58,281 nucleotides of DNA from Aureimonas jatrophae (GTDB taxonomy: Bacteria > Pseudomonadota > Alphaproteobacteria > Rhizobiales > Rhizobiaceae). A program made the position numbers and the translations under genes. Where the stretch lies: contig NZ_FNIT01000016.1 in NCBI RefSeq assembly GCF_900104035.1, positions 1-58,281 on the forward strand. The letters are read 5' to 3'. Below, piece after piece: positions 35,709 to 43,920 of the stretch (position 1 is the stretch's first letter; the number at the start of each line of letters is the position of its first letter). A model generated the notes under the pieces. It searched no databases. It worked only from the letters and a program-made list of their open reading frames with translations, and was not told the DNA's origin.

Positions 35709-36794
35709 ATGACGCGCACGAACATACCAGCCTACCGAGACCTACCCGACGATGTGGTCGCCGACCTGACGGCCCGCATGTACGAGTCGCGCACCGGCGT
35801 CCGGTGGATGGTCCTCATCGCCGTCGCGCCGACGGTTGCAGCCGTCCACCAGTCGCCGTCCCGCGCATTGATCCTCAGCGCGATTGCTGTCTGGCTCGCC
35901 TGCATCGTTCGGATTGCTGTCGCCGAGACCTACGAGTGGCTCGGTGACCGATCGCAGTCGAGGCCCAACCAGATCCGTTGGCAAACGGCCTACGGCATCG
36001 GCGGCATTGGCCTCTCGGTCGCGTTCGCCGCGTTCACTGCTCTTGTGATCCTTGGCGGCGACTCGCCGATGCTGAATTGGGCGCTCGCGACCGCAGTGGG
36101 CATGGCGTATGGCCCGATTCCCTACGTCGCCCTGCAGCCCAAGGTGGGATATCCGCAAACGACAATCCCGCTGGCCGTGCCGGCAATCTTTCTGACGACG
36201 TTGAACGATACCACCAGCACGTATCTCGCCGTCTCGATGATTGTCGGCATCGTATCGGTGCTGGGACACTGCCGTCTGCAGTACGCACGAGCGGTCGAGG
36301 CGTTGCTGGACCGTCGCTCCGTCGATCGGCTCGCGACGACGGATCCTCTGACCGGCCTTTGGAACCGCCGTCAGCTCGAAGCGGTCGTGCGGCAGGCGCT
36401 TCAGGAGAAGCTCGATGGTCTCCACTGGCTCGGCATCGATCTCGATCGGTTCAAGTCCGTCAACGACACGTTGGGGCACGAGTCGGGGGACCTGGTCTTG
36501 CGTGCCGCGGCGCAACGAATCACGGTGATCGCAGGAGACGACGCGTTCGTGGCGCGGGTCGGCGGGGACGAGTTCGTCGTGCTTCTGTCCGGCGATCGCC
36601 ATCGGGCCCGCATGGTGTCCGAGCGGATCTCGGACGCGCTGGGAACATCGATCACTGTACCGCAGGGGACCGCTCGCATCGGCGCGAGCGTGGGCGTCAC
36701 GGCGATCTGTCCGCACGACACGATCGACGGGATCGCCCGCCGCGCAGACGAGCGCATGTATGCTCACAAGGCTGGAATGAGGGCGGCCGCTTGA
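35709..36794 (+). CDS. Membrane diguanylate cyclase (GGDEF)
   Basis: 361 residues from ATG 35709. The N-terminal 190 residues hold about five or six membrane helices (WMVLIAVAPTVAAVH, ALILSAIAVWLACIVRIAVA, GIGLSVAFAAFTALVILGG, LAVSMIVGIVSVLGH). The C-terminal GGDEF domain is intact: TTDPLTGLWNRRQLE, GIDLDRFKSVNDTLGHESGD, ARVGGDEFVVLL. The chain before it (IAGDDAFVARVGGDEF) lacks RxxD, so there is no product-inhibition site. It follows the chemotaxis receptor by 84 bases on the same strand. Confidence 0.9.
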   Translation: MTRTNIPAYRDLPDDVVADLTARMYESRTGVRWMVLIAVAPTVAAVHQSPSRALILSAIAVWLACIVRIAVAETYEWLGDRSQSRPNQIRWQTAYGIGGIGLSVAFAAFTALVILGGDSPMLNWALATAVGMAYGPIPYVALQPKVGYPQTTIPLAVPAIFLTTLNDTTSTYLAVSMIVGIVSVLGHCRLQYARAVEALLDRRSVDRLATTDPLTGLWNRRQLEAVVRQALQEKLDGLHWLGIDLDRFKSVNDTLGHESGDLVLRAAAQRITVIAGDDAFVARVGGDEFVVLLSGDRHRARMVSERISDALGTSITVPQGTARIGASVGVTAICPHDTIDGIARRADERMYAHKAGMRAAA

Positions 36795-36968
36795 ACCAGT
36801 ATCCGTGTCATCACGATCCCAGACACCTGGAATGTCCGGTTTGGGGAAAGTGTTGAAACGCCGGAGGTGTCTGAGTTGGGTCGAAACCAGTCCAACGGCG
36901 CCCCGCGAGTTCAGCGGATCAACGAATGCTCAAGCGAGGGACAATCGGGGTCCAGCCTGTGATCGGCT

Positions 36969-37334
36969 TCAGAAGGGCATTAGGGTGTCGGTCAGCGCCA
37001 TGTGCCCGACCAGTCCGATGGGAGGTCCGAAGGCCGCGAGGAAGTGCGTCCACCGAACGACGCGGACGACCGTCCGTGTCCACTTCCAACCGCGCCTGCG
37101 GGCCTGCCACTCGACCAGCCCGCAGACGAGTATGGACGGGACATACGTCATGGCTGCGAAGTAGCCGACGATCCACCAAGCCATGTACGCGTCGCCCGGG
37201 TCGAGGCTGCCTGGGATGGCAACCGCCAGCATGAGGCCGGCAACAGGCAGGCTGAGGAGCGCGACGTAGGGGATGCCGTCGAGCATGGCGCGCAGCCCAT
37301 CCAGGATCTCCCTGCGGGTAGCGACGGGGACCAT
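36969..37334 (-). CDS. Small membrane protein, paralogue 2 of a tandem pair
   Basis: 121 residues, with three hydrophobic segments and a C-terminal RWTHFLAAFGPPIGLVGHMA. It is clearly related to the protein encoded just upstream: they share PYVALLSLP/PYLVLLALP, VEWQARRRGWKW/VEWLSRRRGWWR, RWTHFLAAFGP/RWAHFLAVYGP, and a C-terminal PF. Its ATG (37334-37332) overlaps the upstream stop by one base, so translation is coupled. Function unknown. Confidence 0.6.
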   Translation of the reverse strand: MVPVATRREILDGLRAMLDGIPYVALLSLPVAGLMLAVAIPGSLDPGDAYMAWWIVGYFAAMTYVPSILVCGLVEWQARRRGWKWTRTVVRVVRWTHFLAAFGPPIGLVGHMALTDTLMPF

Positions 37335-37711
37335 CAGAACGGCTGCCATGCCGGTGGCAGGGCGATCGAGGCGAAGAGCGCGCCGATCGGCCCGTACACC
37401 GCCAGGAAGTGCGCCCAGCGGAACAGGCGGACGCCGATGCGGAGCCGCCACCAGCCGCGTCGTCGCGACAACCACTCGACCAGTGCGCAGACGGCCATGG
37501 ACGGCGCGTAGAGGACGGTCGCGATCATACCCCGAGTCCACCAGATCTCGTAGACGCTGTCGGGGTTCGACACGCCTGGCGTACCCAGCGCCCATGCGCC
37601 GAACACGAACGGAAGGGCCAGCAGCACGAGGTAGGGAACGAGGTCCAGCGCGTCGCCGAGGCTGCGCAGGACGTCCCGAGGGCGCCACATGAACCGATCG
37701 GGCAGCGTCAT
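37334..37711 (-). CDS. Small membrane protein, paralogue 1 of a tandem pair
   Basis: 125 residues. Helices at about 25-45 (LVPYLVLLALPFVFGAWALG) and 62-80, then a basic loop (WLSRRRGWWRLRIGVRLFRW) and a final helix. Paralogous to the downstream gene, so the pair arose by tandem duplication. ATG 37711. No known family recognised. Confidence 0.6.
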   Translation of the reverse strand: MTLPDRFMWRPRDVLRSLGDALDLVPYLVLLALPFVFGAWALGTPGVSNPDSVYEIWWTRGMIATVLYAPSMAVCALVEWLSRRRGWWRLRIGVRLFRWAHFLAVYGPIGALFASIALPPAWQPF

Positions 37712-37742
37712 GCGTCCGCCCTCCGTCCGTCACCCTTACAGT

Positions 37743-37883
37743 TCATGACTGCGCCATCTGCGGCTGGAGTACGAACCTCCCGGCACGTGGGCGTCTGGCG
37801 GTCCTCCAGTACCCTGCCGGGCCAGTATGCCCGGATCCAGGTGCATCTTTCGGTACCGTAGTGACGGGCTGCCGGTCGCTCAT
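37743..37883 (-). CDS. Possible small basic protein
   Basis: 46 residues starting MSDRQPVTTVPKDAPGSGHT, with GGAGGG 6 bases before ATG 37883. It ends 31 bases upstream of the tandem membrane genes on the same strand. No family is recognised; the ribosome site and the operon-like position are the only support. Confidence 0.35.
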   Translation of the reverse strand: MSDRQPVTTVPKDAPGSGHTGPAGYWRTARRPRAGRFVLQPQMAQS

Positions 37884-37999
37884 GCCGTGCCCTCCCGCCC
37901 GCTTGAGGCGCATCAGCCATGCGCGTCTGGGACTGCCTTGCGCCAGCCGCGTGCCGCATAAGGGATAGGCATTGTTCCTCCCAGATTGATGCATAGCCT

Positions 38000-38035
38000 A
38001 GCCCGCTCGGTCCTCCCCCGCAGCGGGCTTTTTCT
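38000..38035 (+). terminator. Rho-independent terminator, plus strand
   Basis: AGCCCGCT (38000-38007) pairs perfectly with AGCGGGCT (38022-38029) around a 14-base loop, followed by TTTTCTT. No plus-strand gene is recognised just upstream, so it may end an unannotated small RNA or insulate the downstream gene. Confidence 0.6.
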
Positions 38036-38110
38036 TGTCCGGTCGCGGCTATCGTCAGCCTTGGGTCATCCCGCCATGATGGATGCGGGTCCATCCAGAG
38101 ACCCGATCCC

Positions 38111-38431
38111 ATGACGAACCGCTACATCCCCAACGAAGCGGCCTGCCCGGTCGATCTGGAGCTTCTAGGCCTTCTGCTGCGATCGCCCGAGAAGCGCGTC
38201 GCCGAGGTGGTGGATGCGCAGGAACCGTCCCGGCGTGCGGCCCTGGCTGCGTTCTGTTTCGGGCGCGCTCACATGCGCGACTTGGCCGTTCAGATCGCGC
38301 GCCGATGCAGCGCGGAGACGTTGCGTCGGCATGGCGGGTTGGTTGGCGAGTTGCTGATCGAGCAGATTGACGCCGAACCCGTGAGGGCGCGCAACGGCCG
38401 TCGCGCCATCACCCTCGCACGATCCGCCTGA
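38111..38431 (+). CDS. Hypothetical protein, about 106 residues
   Basis: The N-terminus is MTNRYIPNEAACPVDLELLG; the middle is helical and Arg/Ala-rich (RRAALAAFCFGRAHMRDLAV). No domain recognised. It stands alone, downstream of a terminator and convergent with the integrase gene. Codon bias fits the surrounding high-GC genes, and no better frame covers the region. Confidence 0.5.
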   Translation: MTNRYIPNEAACPVDLELLGLLLRSPEKRVAEVVDAQEPSRRAALAAFCFGRAHMRDLAVQIARRCSAETLRRHGGLVGELLIEQIDAEPVRARNGRRAITLARSA

Positions 38432-38567
38432 CGCCGGCGCGGACGCCGACCGCGTTCGTCGCCATCGAACCCGATCCGAGCCGCGTCGCGAGCGAGATGC
38501 CGACGCACGGCTGCACCAGTAGCGGAAATCCTACGCCGAACGATCTGCCGCTGAACGTCAGCCAACC

Positions 38568-39524
38568 TCAAATCAGCACGCGCTCGACCTCGTCCAGCGT
38601 CACCGCGTCCGAACGCCGATCGTAGAGCTGTGTGTTCCGGGTCGACGAGTGGTTCGCCATGGCGGCCGCCTTCTCGATCGTGCCCCCGTTCTTGAGATAC
38701 GCCGTGATGCCGGTGGCCCGGAACGTGTGGTTGCCGATGCGCGTGCTGATGCCGGCACCGATCGCGCGGCGCTGGATCATCGCATAGGCGTTGGCCTGGG
38801 GCAGGGGGGTGCGCGTCAGCTGCCCTGTGCCGCGCCCGATCGTGCGAAACAACGGACCCTTGCGGTCCTCCGCGATCCCGGTCCCCTCCATGTAGGCATG
38901 AAGGTAGGCTTCCAGATTGTGGTGGCAGGGCATCTCGTGCCGCTTGCCGCCCTTCTCGTGCAGGCGCACCCATAGGCGTCGGTTCTGGACGTAGGCATCC
39001 TCGACACGCATGCCGAGCGCGGCCCCGATCCGGGCGAAGGAGTAAACCATCAGCCCGATCAGCGCCCGATCGCGCAGGCCTACTGGCGTTGAGACATCGA
39101 TCGCGTCCAGAAGCTGGCGCGCCTCGTGGGGATCCAGCACCGGCGTCTTGCCGCGTCGCACGCTGTGCGAGGGGCCGCGCACGGAGGCCGCCGGGTTCAC
39201 CGGCACGACCTGGCCGACCACCAGCCAGTCGAACAGCATGCGGACCGCGGCGAGGCGCTGCTTGGCCGTCGGCGCCGATCGTGCCTGGGTCAGCTCCTCG
39301 ATGTAGCCGGCGACGTGCAGTGGTTGGACGGCCGCGATCGAGGCGACACCGTGCGCCTCGCACCAGCTGAGGAATTCGCCGACGGCACGCCCATAGGCGC
39401 GCCGGGTATTGGGGTTGCGGATGTGCGAGGCGAAGAACTCGAGGAAGCGCACCGAGGCGCGCTCACCCGCTGCATCGACGAGGGGCGAGACGTCGAACCT
39501 GCCGATCGTCGCGAGAGCGGTCAT
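38568..39524 (-). CDS. Tyrosine-type site-specific recombinase/integrase
   Basis: 318 residues from ATG 39524. N-terminal SAM-like core-binding domain (about 20-110: FASHIRNPNTRRAYGRAVGE, FLSWCEAHGV). The catalytic domain has the R-K-H-R-H-Y set: a first-box SFARIGAALGMRVEDAY, RLHEKGGKRHEMPCH, then IGNHTFRATGITAYLKNGG (H-x-x-R) and MANHSSTRNTQLYDRR (His and nucleophile Tyr). Likely catalyses integration or resolution of the element. Its ATG overlaps the stop of the preceding gene (ATGA), forming a two-gene operon. It borders the dnd locus and may have brought it in. Confidence 0.93.
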   Translation of the reverse strand: MTALATIGRFDVSPLVDAAGERASVRFLEFFASHIRNPNTRRAYGRAVGEFLSWCEAHGVASIAAVQPLHVAGYIEELTQARSAPTAKQRLAAVRMLFDWLVVGQVVPVNPAASVRGPSHSVRRGKTPVLDPHEARQLLDAIDVSTPVGLRDRALIGLMVYSFARIGAALGMRVEDAYVQNRRLWVRLHEKGGKRHEMPCHHNLEAYLHAYMEGTGIAEDRKGPLFRTIGRGTGQLTRTPLPQANAYAMIQRRAIGAGISTRIGNHTFRATGITAYLKNGGTIEKAAAMANHSSTRNTQLYDRRSDAVTLDEVERVLI

Positions 39525-40285
39525 CGCGGCGCGTCCGCTGCCGCAAGGAAGCGCCGCAACGCGGCTTTGTCCTCGGCGACCAACGCGACGTAGGATGTCG
39601 GATAGTCCGCCTGACACTCGCGCGAAACCCGCCCCGCCGGGAAGAGCGGCAGAAGGCTACGGAACGCCGGATTGAAGCGGCGCTTGGGCCATCCGGTCTG
39701 CTCGTGCAGCGTGCGAGCGTGTCCGGTGTCGCCAGCCAGCATAAGTTGCGCGACCTCCACCGCGTCCGCATCCGTGTCCCAGCCCATCAGCTGCGCGTCG
39801 AGCTGCCGGTAGGTGTCCTCTTCGATCGCGATGCTCCAGGCGCCGATCCGGTCGAAGCTGCGAACGAGGCCAAGGGATTTCAGATCATAGACGGCGTCCT
39901 CGACCACCTGCTCGGCCTCGTCGGGGAACAGGGCGCAGAGATCCTCGCGATCGTAGAACTCCATGCCGAGACCATCGGGGCAGTCCTGGACGAGGCGCGC
40001 GATCAGCTGCGCGGGCAGGCCGGTGATCGTCTGCTTCGGCGCCAGCAGGTCCTCGTGCCGATCGAGCTGCTCGCCATGCTCGTTCACGCGGTCGGTGGTG
40101 GCCGCTTCCCAGCTCGCGCGCTCCTGCGCCGTCTTCGACGGATGGGTGGTCTGGTAGAGGCGGGCGAAGGCACCGGTGACGGGGTTGGTGCCAGCGGCCG
40201 CTTCGATCAGCGCTCTGGCGGCGTCGCGTTTGGGATGGGCGCCGGGCGCGACGAGGGGTGCCTTCGGGTCGGTCGGATCGGTCAT
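39521..40285 (-). CDS. Integrase-coupled hypothetical protein with predicted winged-helix C-terminus
   Basis: 254 residues from ATG 40285 (GGGGTG upstream). A helical N-terminus (ALIEAAAGTNPVTGAFARLY) and a possible short coiled coil (VNEHGEQLDRHEDLL) precede a region resembling winged helices (DLCALFPDEAEQVVEDAVYD, LKSLGLVRSFDRIG; later TGWPKRRFNPAFRSLLPLFP and GRVSRECQADYPTSYVALV). It may be a DNA-binding partner of the integrase, with which it is translationally coupled. Not a named family to me. Confidence 0.6.
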   Translation of the reverse strand: MTDPTDPKAPLVAPGAHPKRDAARALIEAAAGTNPVTGAFARLYQTTHPSKTAQERASWEAATTDRVNEHGEQLDRHEDLLAPKQTITGLPAQLIARLVQDCPDGLGMEFYDREDLCALFPDEAEQVVEDAVYDLKSLGLVRSFDRIGAWSIAIEEDTYRQLDAQLMGWDTDADAVEVAQLMLAGDTGHARTLHEQTGWPKRRFNPAFRSLLPLFPAGRVSRECQADYPTSYVALVAEDKAALRRFLAAADAPR

Positions 40286-40433
40286 CGCACGGTACACCCC
40301 TGAGCGTCTGATAAAGGACATTATCATATATATGAGTCGTGGCGAAGCGGTCAGCTTCGCTTGAACGCGAGCTCAGAGGAGGCTACGCGGAAATGACCTC
40401 TGAGCTCTTTGTACGATCCATACTGCCTCCTAA

Positions 40434-41645
40434 TTAAAAGATGGCTTCTTCAATAGCCCGCCTTATCATGGACCTTCCTGAACCTGATGCATTCTTAAAT
40501 TCTACACTAGAAAAATTAATACGAGATGCAGGATCAAGTATTTCAACAAATTGAGATACCTTACCTTTGCGCTCTTCAACCACACTTGGCGCAAGCTTTC
40601 TCAATATATCAAATAGCGCTTGTATACCAACCGTCTTTGTTATGAACGATGAGGGGCTAGCTTTCTGCCAGAAGCATTCATCACATGCTTTTAGGAAGTT
40701 AAGAACTACTCCATATAAGACGGCATCATTCCCATTGATATATATGCTTCTCATTGGAGTTCTATCCCTCGAACCGTCTTTGAGAATAGATCGTGTTCCA
40801 ATCCGAGATGTAAGCATTGCATTTGTATCCCGCTTTGGATTTGCGGAAATTAATCTAAGGATGCCTTCAACAATTGTAGCTGTAGAAACATGCCAGTCGC
40901 GACTTGCGTTTAAATCAGAAAGGGCCTGATCGCGCCTTGGCGATATGGAAATACGTCCGCGCAATGGGGACTCTTTCTGAGTGTTCAAACGTCTTGTAAG
41001 AAAAACCGCTAATTTGTCGGGCGACCACTTATCCTCCGCCTCTTCCTCAATATTGTAGCCAAACAACTCATACGTAAGGCTTTTATCTACCTGTTTCTGT
41101 GTAGAATTTATGGTTGCAAACAACTGTGCTTGATATGGCTTGCTTAACTCCATAAAAACAGAGCAGATTAAATCCATTTCTTTCCGGCTTTGGTTTGGAA
41201 CGTTCCGAAATCCATCAAGACGATGCTGACCGTCTATAATTCCCGCAAGCTTCTCTGCGGTAGGAATTGTCAACTCGAAGCAGCCGGAACCCAAATCATC
41301 AATCGTCCAGATTGTCTCCGGTTGCTCCTCTCCATCATCAACTGGAGGTTCTTGAGTTCGTAGGTGTCCTGTTTCTGCGTCGTAGTTTGCTGCAAGGATA
41401 ATTGAGTTGGGAAACGCTGAGTCAGTCCTCCCAATGTAGTCCTCGATTTGCGGCTGCCGTGCACCCGATCGTGCCCGCTGCGTTCCTTCGACTCTATAAC
41501 CGTCCCGATCGTCCTCTCGAGCGCGCAGACGATCGCTGAATGCGACATCGAGAAGTATATTTGCTGGTATCACAGCTACGTAATATGTATCGAGAGGCTG
41601 CACGACTTGTAGAGCTTTTGTTTTGAACGGATAAGTTGCAGTCAT
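40434..41645 (-). CDS. dndB: DGQHR-domain protein DndB
   Basis: 403 residues. The family signature is AGIIDGQHRLDGFRNVPNQS near residue 137, followed by the DndB-like AQLFATINSTQKQVDKSLTY and ELFGYNIEE. DndB represses dnd expression and tunes phosphorothioate levels in known systems; recent work on relatives links the DGQHR fold to DNA modification. The gene has visibly lower GC and a different codon preference from the other Dnd genes, which lie on the opposite strand. ATG 41645 overlaps the stop of an upstream membrane-protein gene (ATGA), an unusual partner for DndB. Confidence 0.88.
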   Translation of the reverse strand: MTATYPFKTKALQVVQPLDTYYVAVIPANILLDVAFSDRLRAREDDRDGYRVEGTQRARSGARQPQIEDYIGRTDSAFPNSIILAANYDAETGHLRTQEPPVDDGEEQPETIWTIDDLGSGCFELTIPTAEKLAGIIDGQHRLDGFRNVPNQSRKEMDLICSVFMELSKPYQAQLFATINSTQKQVDKSLTYELFGYNIEEEAEDKWSPDKLAVFLTRRLNTQKESPLRGRISISPRRDQALSDLNASRDWHVSTATIVEGILRLISANPKRDTNAMLTSRIGTRSILKDGSRDRTPMRSIYINGNDAVLYGVVLNFLKACDECFWQKASPSSFITKTVGIQALFDILRKLAPSVVEERKGKVSQFVEILDPASRINFSSVEFKNASGSGRSMIRRAIEEAIF

Positions 41646-42196
41646 AGCTCAAACCCGCTCGTATCACCCTGAAGTTGAATATTCGGATCACTTCCGCCTG
41701 TTGGCGCATCTATAGGTGGATTATCGTACAGCCCTATATTATCCGCGTTCGAAATCCACCAGATCCAAAGAGCAAGTAAGCATAACCCAATCACACCAAA
41801 CCATGGGAAAGCATCTTTGTATTGAGCATATGCGTTCAGGTAGATGGCAAATCCAAATGTTCCAATCAAAGTCATAAAAGAAAAGGCATGAAGACGACGG
41901 TTTGGGACAGGCTCAAACATCATTTGCATAAGCGACGACCCTATAAGCGCAGGAAAAAAGGTCGCCATCGACGTGTATATGCTACCAGAATTAACAATAG
42001 ATCCTGTTATAAAGTAACGACCAAACTCTATTATAATTCCAATACCGCCTAGGACACATACAGATGCTAGAAAGTATGTCCAGTATACTACCTCCCACCG
42101 TGGTTTCTTTGTTCGACGCTTTAGCTCATTCCAAACGATGGCAAACCCGTTTTCCGGCCTCGCATGCCCCCCCTCAATGCTCAAGTCCCGCCTCAC
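41642..42196 (-). CDS. Four-TM membrane protein coupled to DndB
   Basis: 184 residues, GTG start at 42196. Four predicted helices: about 40-65 (YWTYFLASVCVLGGIGIIIE), 73-95 (MATFFPALIGSSLMQMMF), 103-125 (FSFMTLIGTFGFAIYLNAYA) and 130-150 (WFGVIGLCLLALWIWWIS). The C-terminus is hydrophilic and acidic. No family is recognised. It is the first gene of the minus-strand arm, its stop overlaps the dndB start, and it shares dndB's low GC. It could tether or sense for the Dnd system; other known Dnd operons, as I recall them, lack such a gene. Confidence 0.6.
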   Translation of the reverse strand: MRRDLSIEGGHARPENGFAIVWNELKRRTKKPRWEVVYWTYFLASVCVLGGIGIIIEFGRYFITGSIVNSGSIYTSMATFFPALIGSSLMQMMFEPVPNRRLHAFSFMTLIGTFGFAIYLNAYAQYKDAFPWFGVIGLCLLALWIWWISNADNIGLYDNPPIDAPTGGSDPNIQLQGDTSGFEL

Positions 42197-42281
42197 TTGT
42201 ATCCGCTGATCCTATTGGTTGTGGATCATCCGCATAAACAATCACCTTCCGTCAAGCAGCCCATGGCCTTCCACGCCCACG

Positions 42282-42306
42282 TGGTGTTTTGTGGTGCACA
42301 CTGGTG
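42282..42306. promoter_or_regulatory. Three TGGTG iterons in the divergent dnd promoter region
   Basis: TGGTG occurs at 42282, 42292 and 42302, exactly 10 bp apart (one helical turn), 18 bp before the ribosome site (GGAGGT, 42324-42329) of the ribbon-helix-helix gene. Such phased repeats are typical operators of this regulator type. They lie between the dndB arm and the dndC-E arm. Confidence 0.5.
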
Positions 42307-42332
42307 CAGGATCGACGATTCCTGGAGGTACG

Positions 42333-42545
42333 ATGGCCCGACCGAAAGGAAGACGAGACTTGGTGCGTATGTCCGTCAGTTTGGATCCAGACGCACATTC
42401 TGAGCTCTGTCGAATGGCAGCCGATCTCAATCTATCAGCCGCTTGGCTGGTTCGTCGTGCGGTCAGTGAGTTTGTCGGCCGGAGTGAAAAATCCGAGCAG
42501 GCAGAGTTGCTGCTCAATCCACACACCAACAAAAGTTCGCATTGA
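42333..42545 (+). CDS. Ribbon-helix-helix (CopG-like) regulator of the dnd operon
   Basis: 70 residues from ATG 42333 (GGAGGT upstream). The fold is the beta strand RDLVRMSVSLDPD, then the helices AHSELCRMAADLNLSAAWLV and RRAVSEFVGRSEKSEQ. It is the first gene of the rightward dnd arm; dndC starts immediately after its stop. A probable autorepressor of both arms, binding the TGGTG repeats just upstream. That binding is inferred from position. Confidence 0.75.
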   Translation: MARPKGRRDLVRMSVSLDPDAHSELCRMAADLNLSAAWLVRRAVSEFVGRSEKSEQAELLLNPHTNKSSH

Positions 42546-43685
42546 ATGCTGCAGTCCCTGCCAAACTTCGACGATTTCCCTTCAATAGAGGACACGTGGA
42601 ACTCGATCGTTTCGTCAGTGCGGGCGGAGTACCTTTCGGAAACGCAAGACTTTCCGTGGATCATCGGCTTCTCAGGGGGTAAGGACAGCACGGTCGTCAC
42701 GCACGCTGTGTTTGAAGCACTCCTGCAAATCTCGCCATCTCGCCGGACACGGCCGATCCATCTCGTTTCGAACGATACGATGGTCGAGTCGCCCCTTGTC
42801 ATTGCTCATCTGGACGTTGTCACAAAACGGATCGCGGAGGCTGCTGATGGCCTCGGTCTTCCGATCACGGTTGCTAGAACCAAACCCGATCCTGACAAAA
42901 CCTTCTGGGTGCTTCTGATCGGAAAGGGCTATCCGAGCCCGAACATGACCATGCGCTGGTGCACTGACCGTCTAAAGATCCAGCCGACCAGTGGTTACAT
43001 TAAGCAGCAGGTCTCGGAGTCCAGTGCTGCGATTGTTGTCCTCGGCGTCCGCCGTGACGAGAGCCAGTCTCGTCAGAAATCGATCGACAAGTGGCGGAAC
43101 ACTCGCGGGAGCAATCTCTCACCTCATGAACGCCTCCCGGGAGCGCTCATCTACCGCCCGATCGTCGACCTTGCGGTCGAGGACGTGTGGGAGATCCTTG
43201 GCACCCATCATGCACCATGGGGCGGTGACCACACTGCGCTAATCAAGCTCTACCGGGACTCTGAAGGGGGTGAGTGTCCTGTCGTGCTTAGCGCCGACGA
43301 AGCGCCTGGTTGCGGCACGTCGAACAGCCGGTTCGGTTGCTGGACCTGCACCGTGGTCGAGAAAGACAAGAGCCTACAGGGGTTCGTGGACGCGGGTCAG
43401 CACCACTATGTGCCGCTCCTTGGGTTCCGCGATTGGCTTCGGTCCATCCGCAACAAGCCCGAGATGCGCCAGATCGTGCGCCGGAACGGGAAGGTCTCCT
43501 TCAACCAGGACGGTAAGCATATTCCTGGTCCCTTCACGATCCAAGCTCGGCGCGACATCCTCGCTCGCCTCTTGGACGTACAATCGCAATTCGGCGAGCC
43601 CCTCATCACCGACGACGAGGTTGATCGCATCCACCATCACTGGTCAGAAGAACTCCAAACCGAAGGCGCCCTTGCGAATGTCTGA
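42546..43685 (+). CDS. dndC: DNA phosphorothioation protein DndC
   Basis: 379 residues of the PAPS-reductase-like PP-loop family. The ATP PP-loop is FSGGKDSTVVTH (SGGKDS 43-48). MRWCTDRLKIQP (Cys139) and the cluster ligands GCGTSNSRFGCWTCTV (Cys256, 265, 268, plus Cys244 or 139) match DndC, an iron-sulfur enzyme that activates DNA for sulfur insertion. It directly abuts the regulator stop. The small gene overlaps its last codons. In canonical systems DndC gets sulfur via the DndA desulfurase; no DndA is present in the window, but a TusA carrier ends the operon. Confidence 0.93.
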   Translation: MLQSLPNFDDFPSIEDTWNSIVSSVRAEYLSETQDFPWIIGFSGGKDSTVVTHAVFEALLQISPSRRTRPIHLVSNDTMVESPLVIAHLDVVTKRIAEAADGLGLPITVARTKPDPDKTFWVLLIGKGYPSPNMTMRWCTDRLKIQPTSGYIKQQVSESSAAIVVLGVRRDESQSRQKSIDKWRNTRGSNLSPHERLPGALIYRPIVDLAVEDVWEILGTHHAPWGGDHTALIKLYRDSEGGECPVVLSADEAPGCGTSNSRFGCWTCTVVEKDKSLQGFVDAGQHHYVPLLGFRDWLRSIRNKPEMRQIVRRNGKVSFNQDGKHIPGPFTIQARRDILARLLDVQSQFGEPLITDDEVDRIHHHWSEELQTEGALANV

Positions 43686-43893
43686 CAGCTCGCTCGATGA
43701 AATCAATCTGAGCGATCTGCCATTGTGGGCGGACGAGGACGCCGCTGCGATCCTCGAGACGATCGCAGCCGAGCATCGCGTTCCGGTGGACGTTCTGACC
43801 GAACTCGTCGCCTTGCAGCGGGCTCGTCAGCACCAAGAGCGTGCTGCCGGTATCAACCAACGGATCGAGGAGATCCTGGGACGTATGGACTGA
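43678..43893 (+). CDS. Small Dnd-associated protein
   Basis: 71 residues, mostly helical (DEDAAAILETIAAEHRVPVD, VLTELVALQRARQHQERAAG, INQRIEEILGRM). Its ATG overlaps the end of dndC by 8 bases and it precedes dndD by 27. Short helical proteins occupy this slot in some dnd operons; the role is unknown, possibly a scaffold between DndC and DndD. Confidence 0.75.
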   Translation: MSDSSLDEINLSDLPLWADEDAAAILETIAAEHRVPVDVLTELVALQRARQHQERAAGINQRIEEILGRMD

Positions 43894-43920
43894 TGGGACC
43901 GCATCACATGGGGGGCATCG

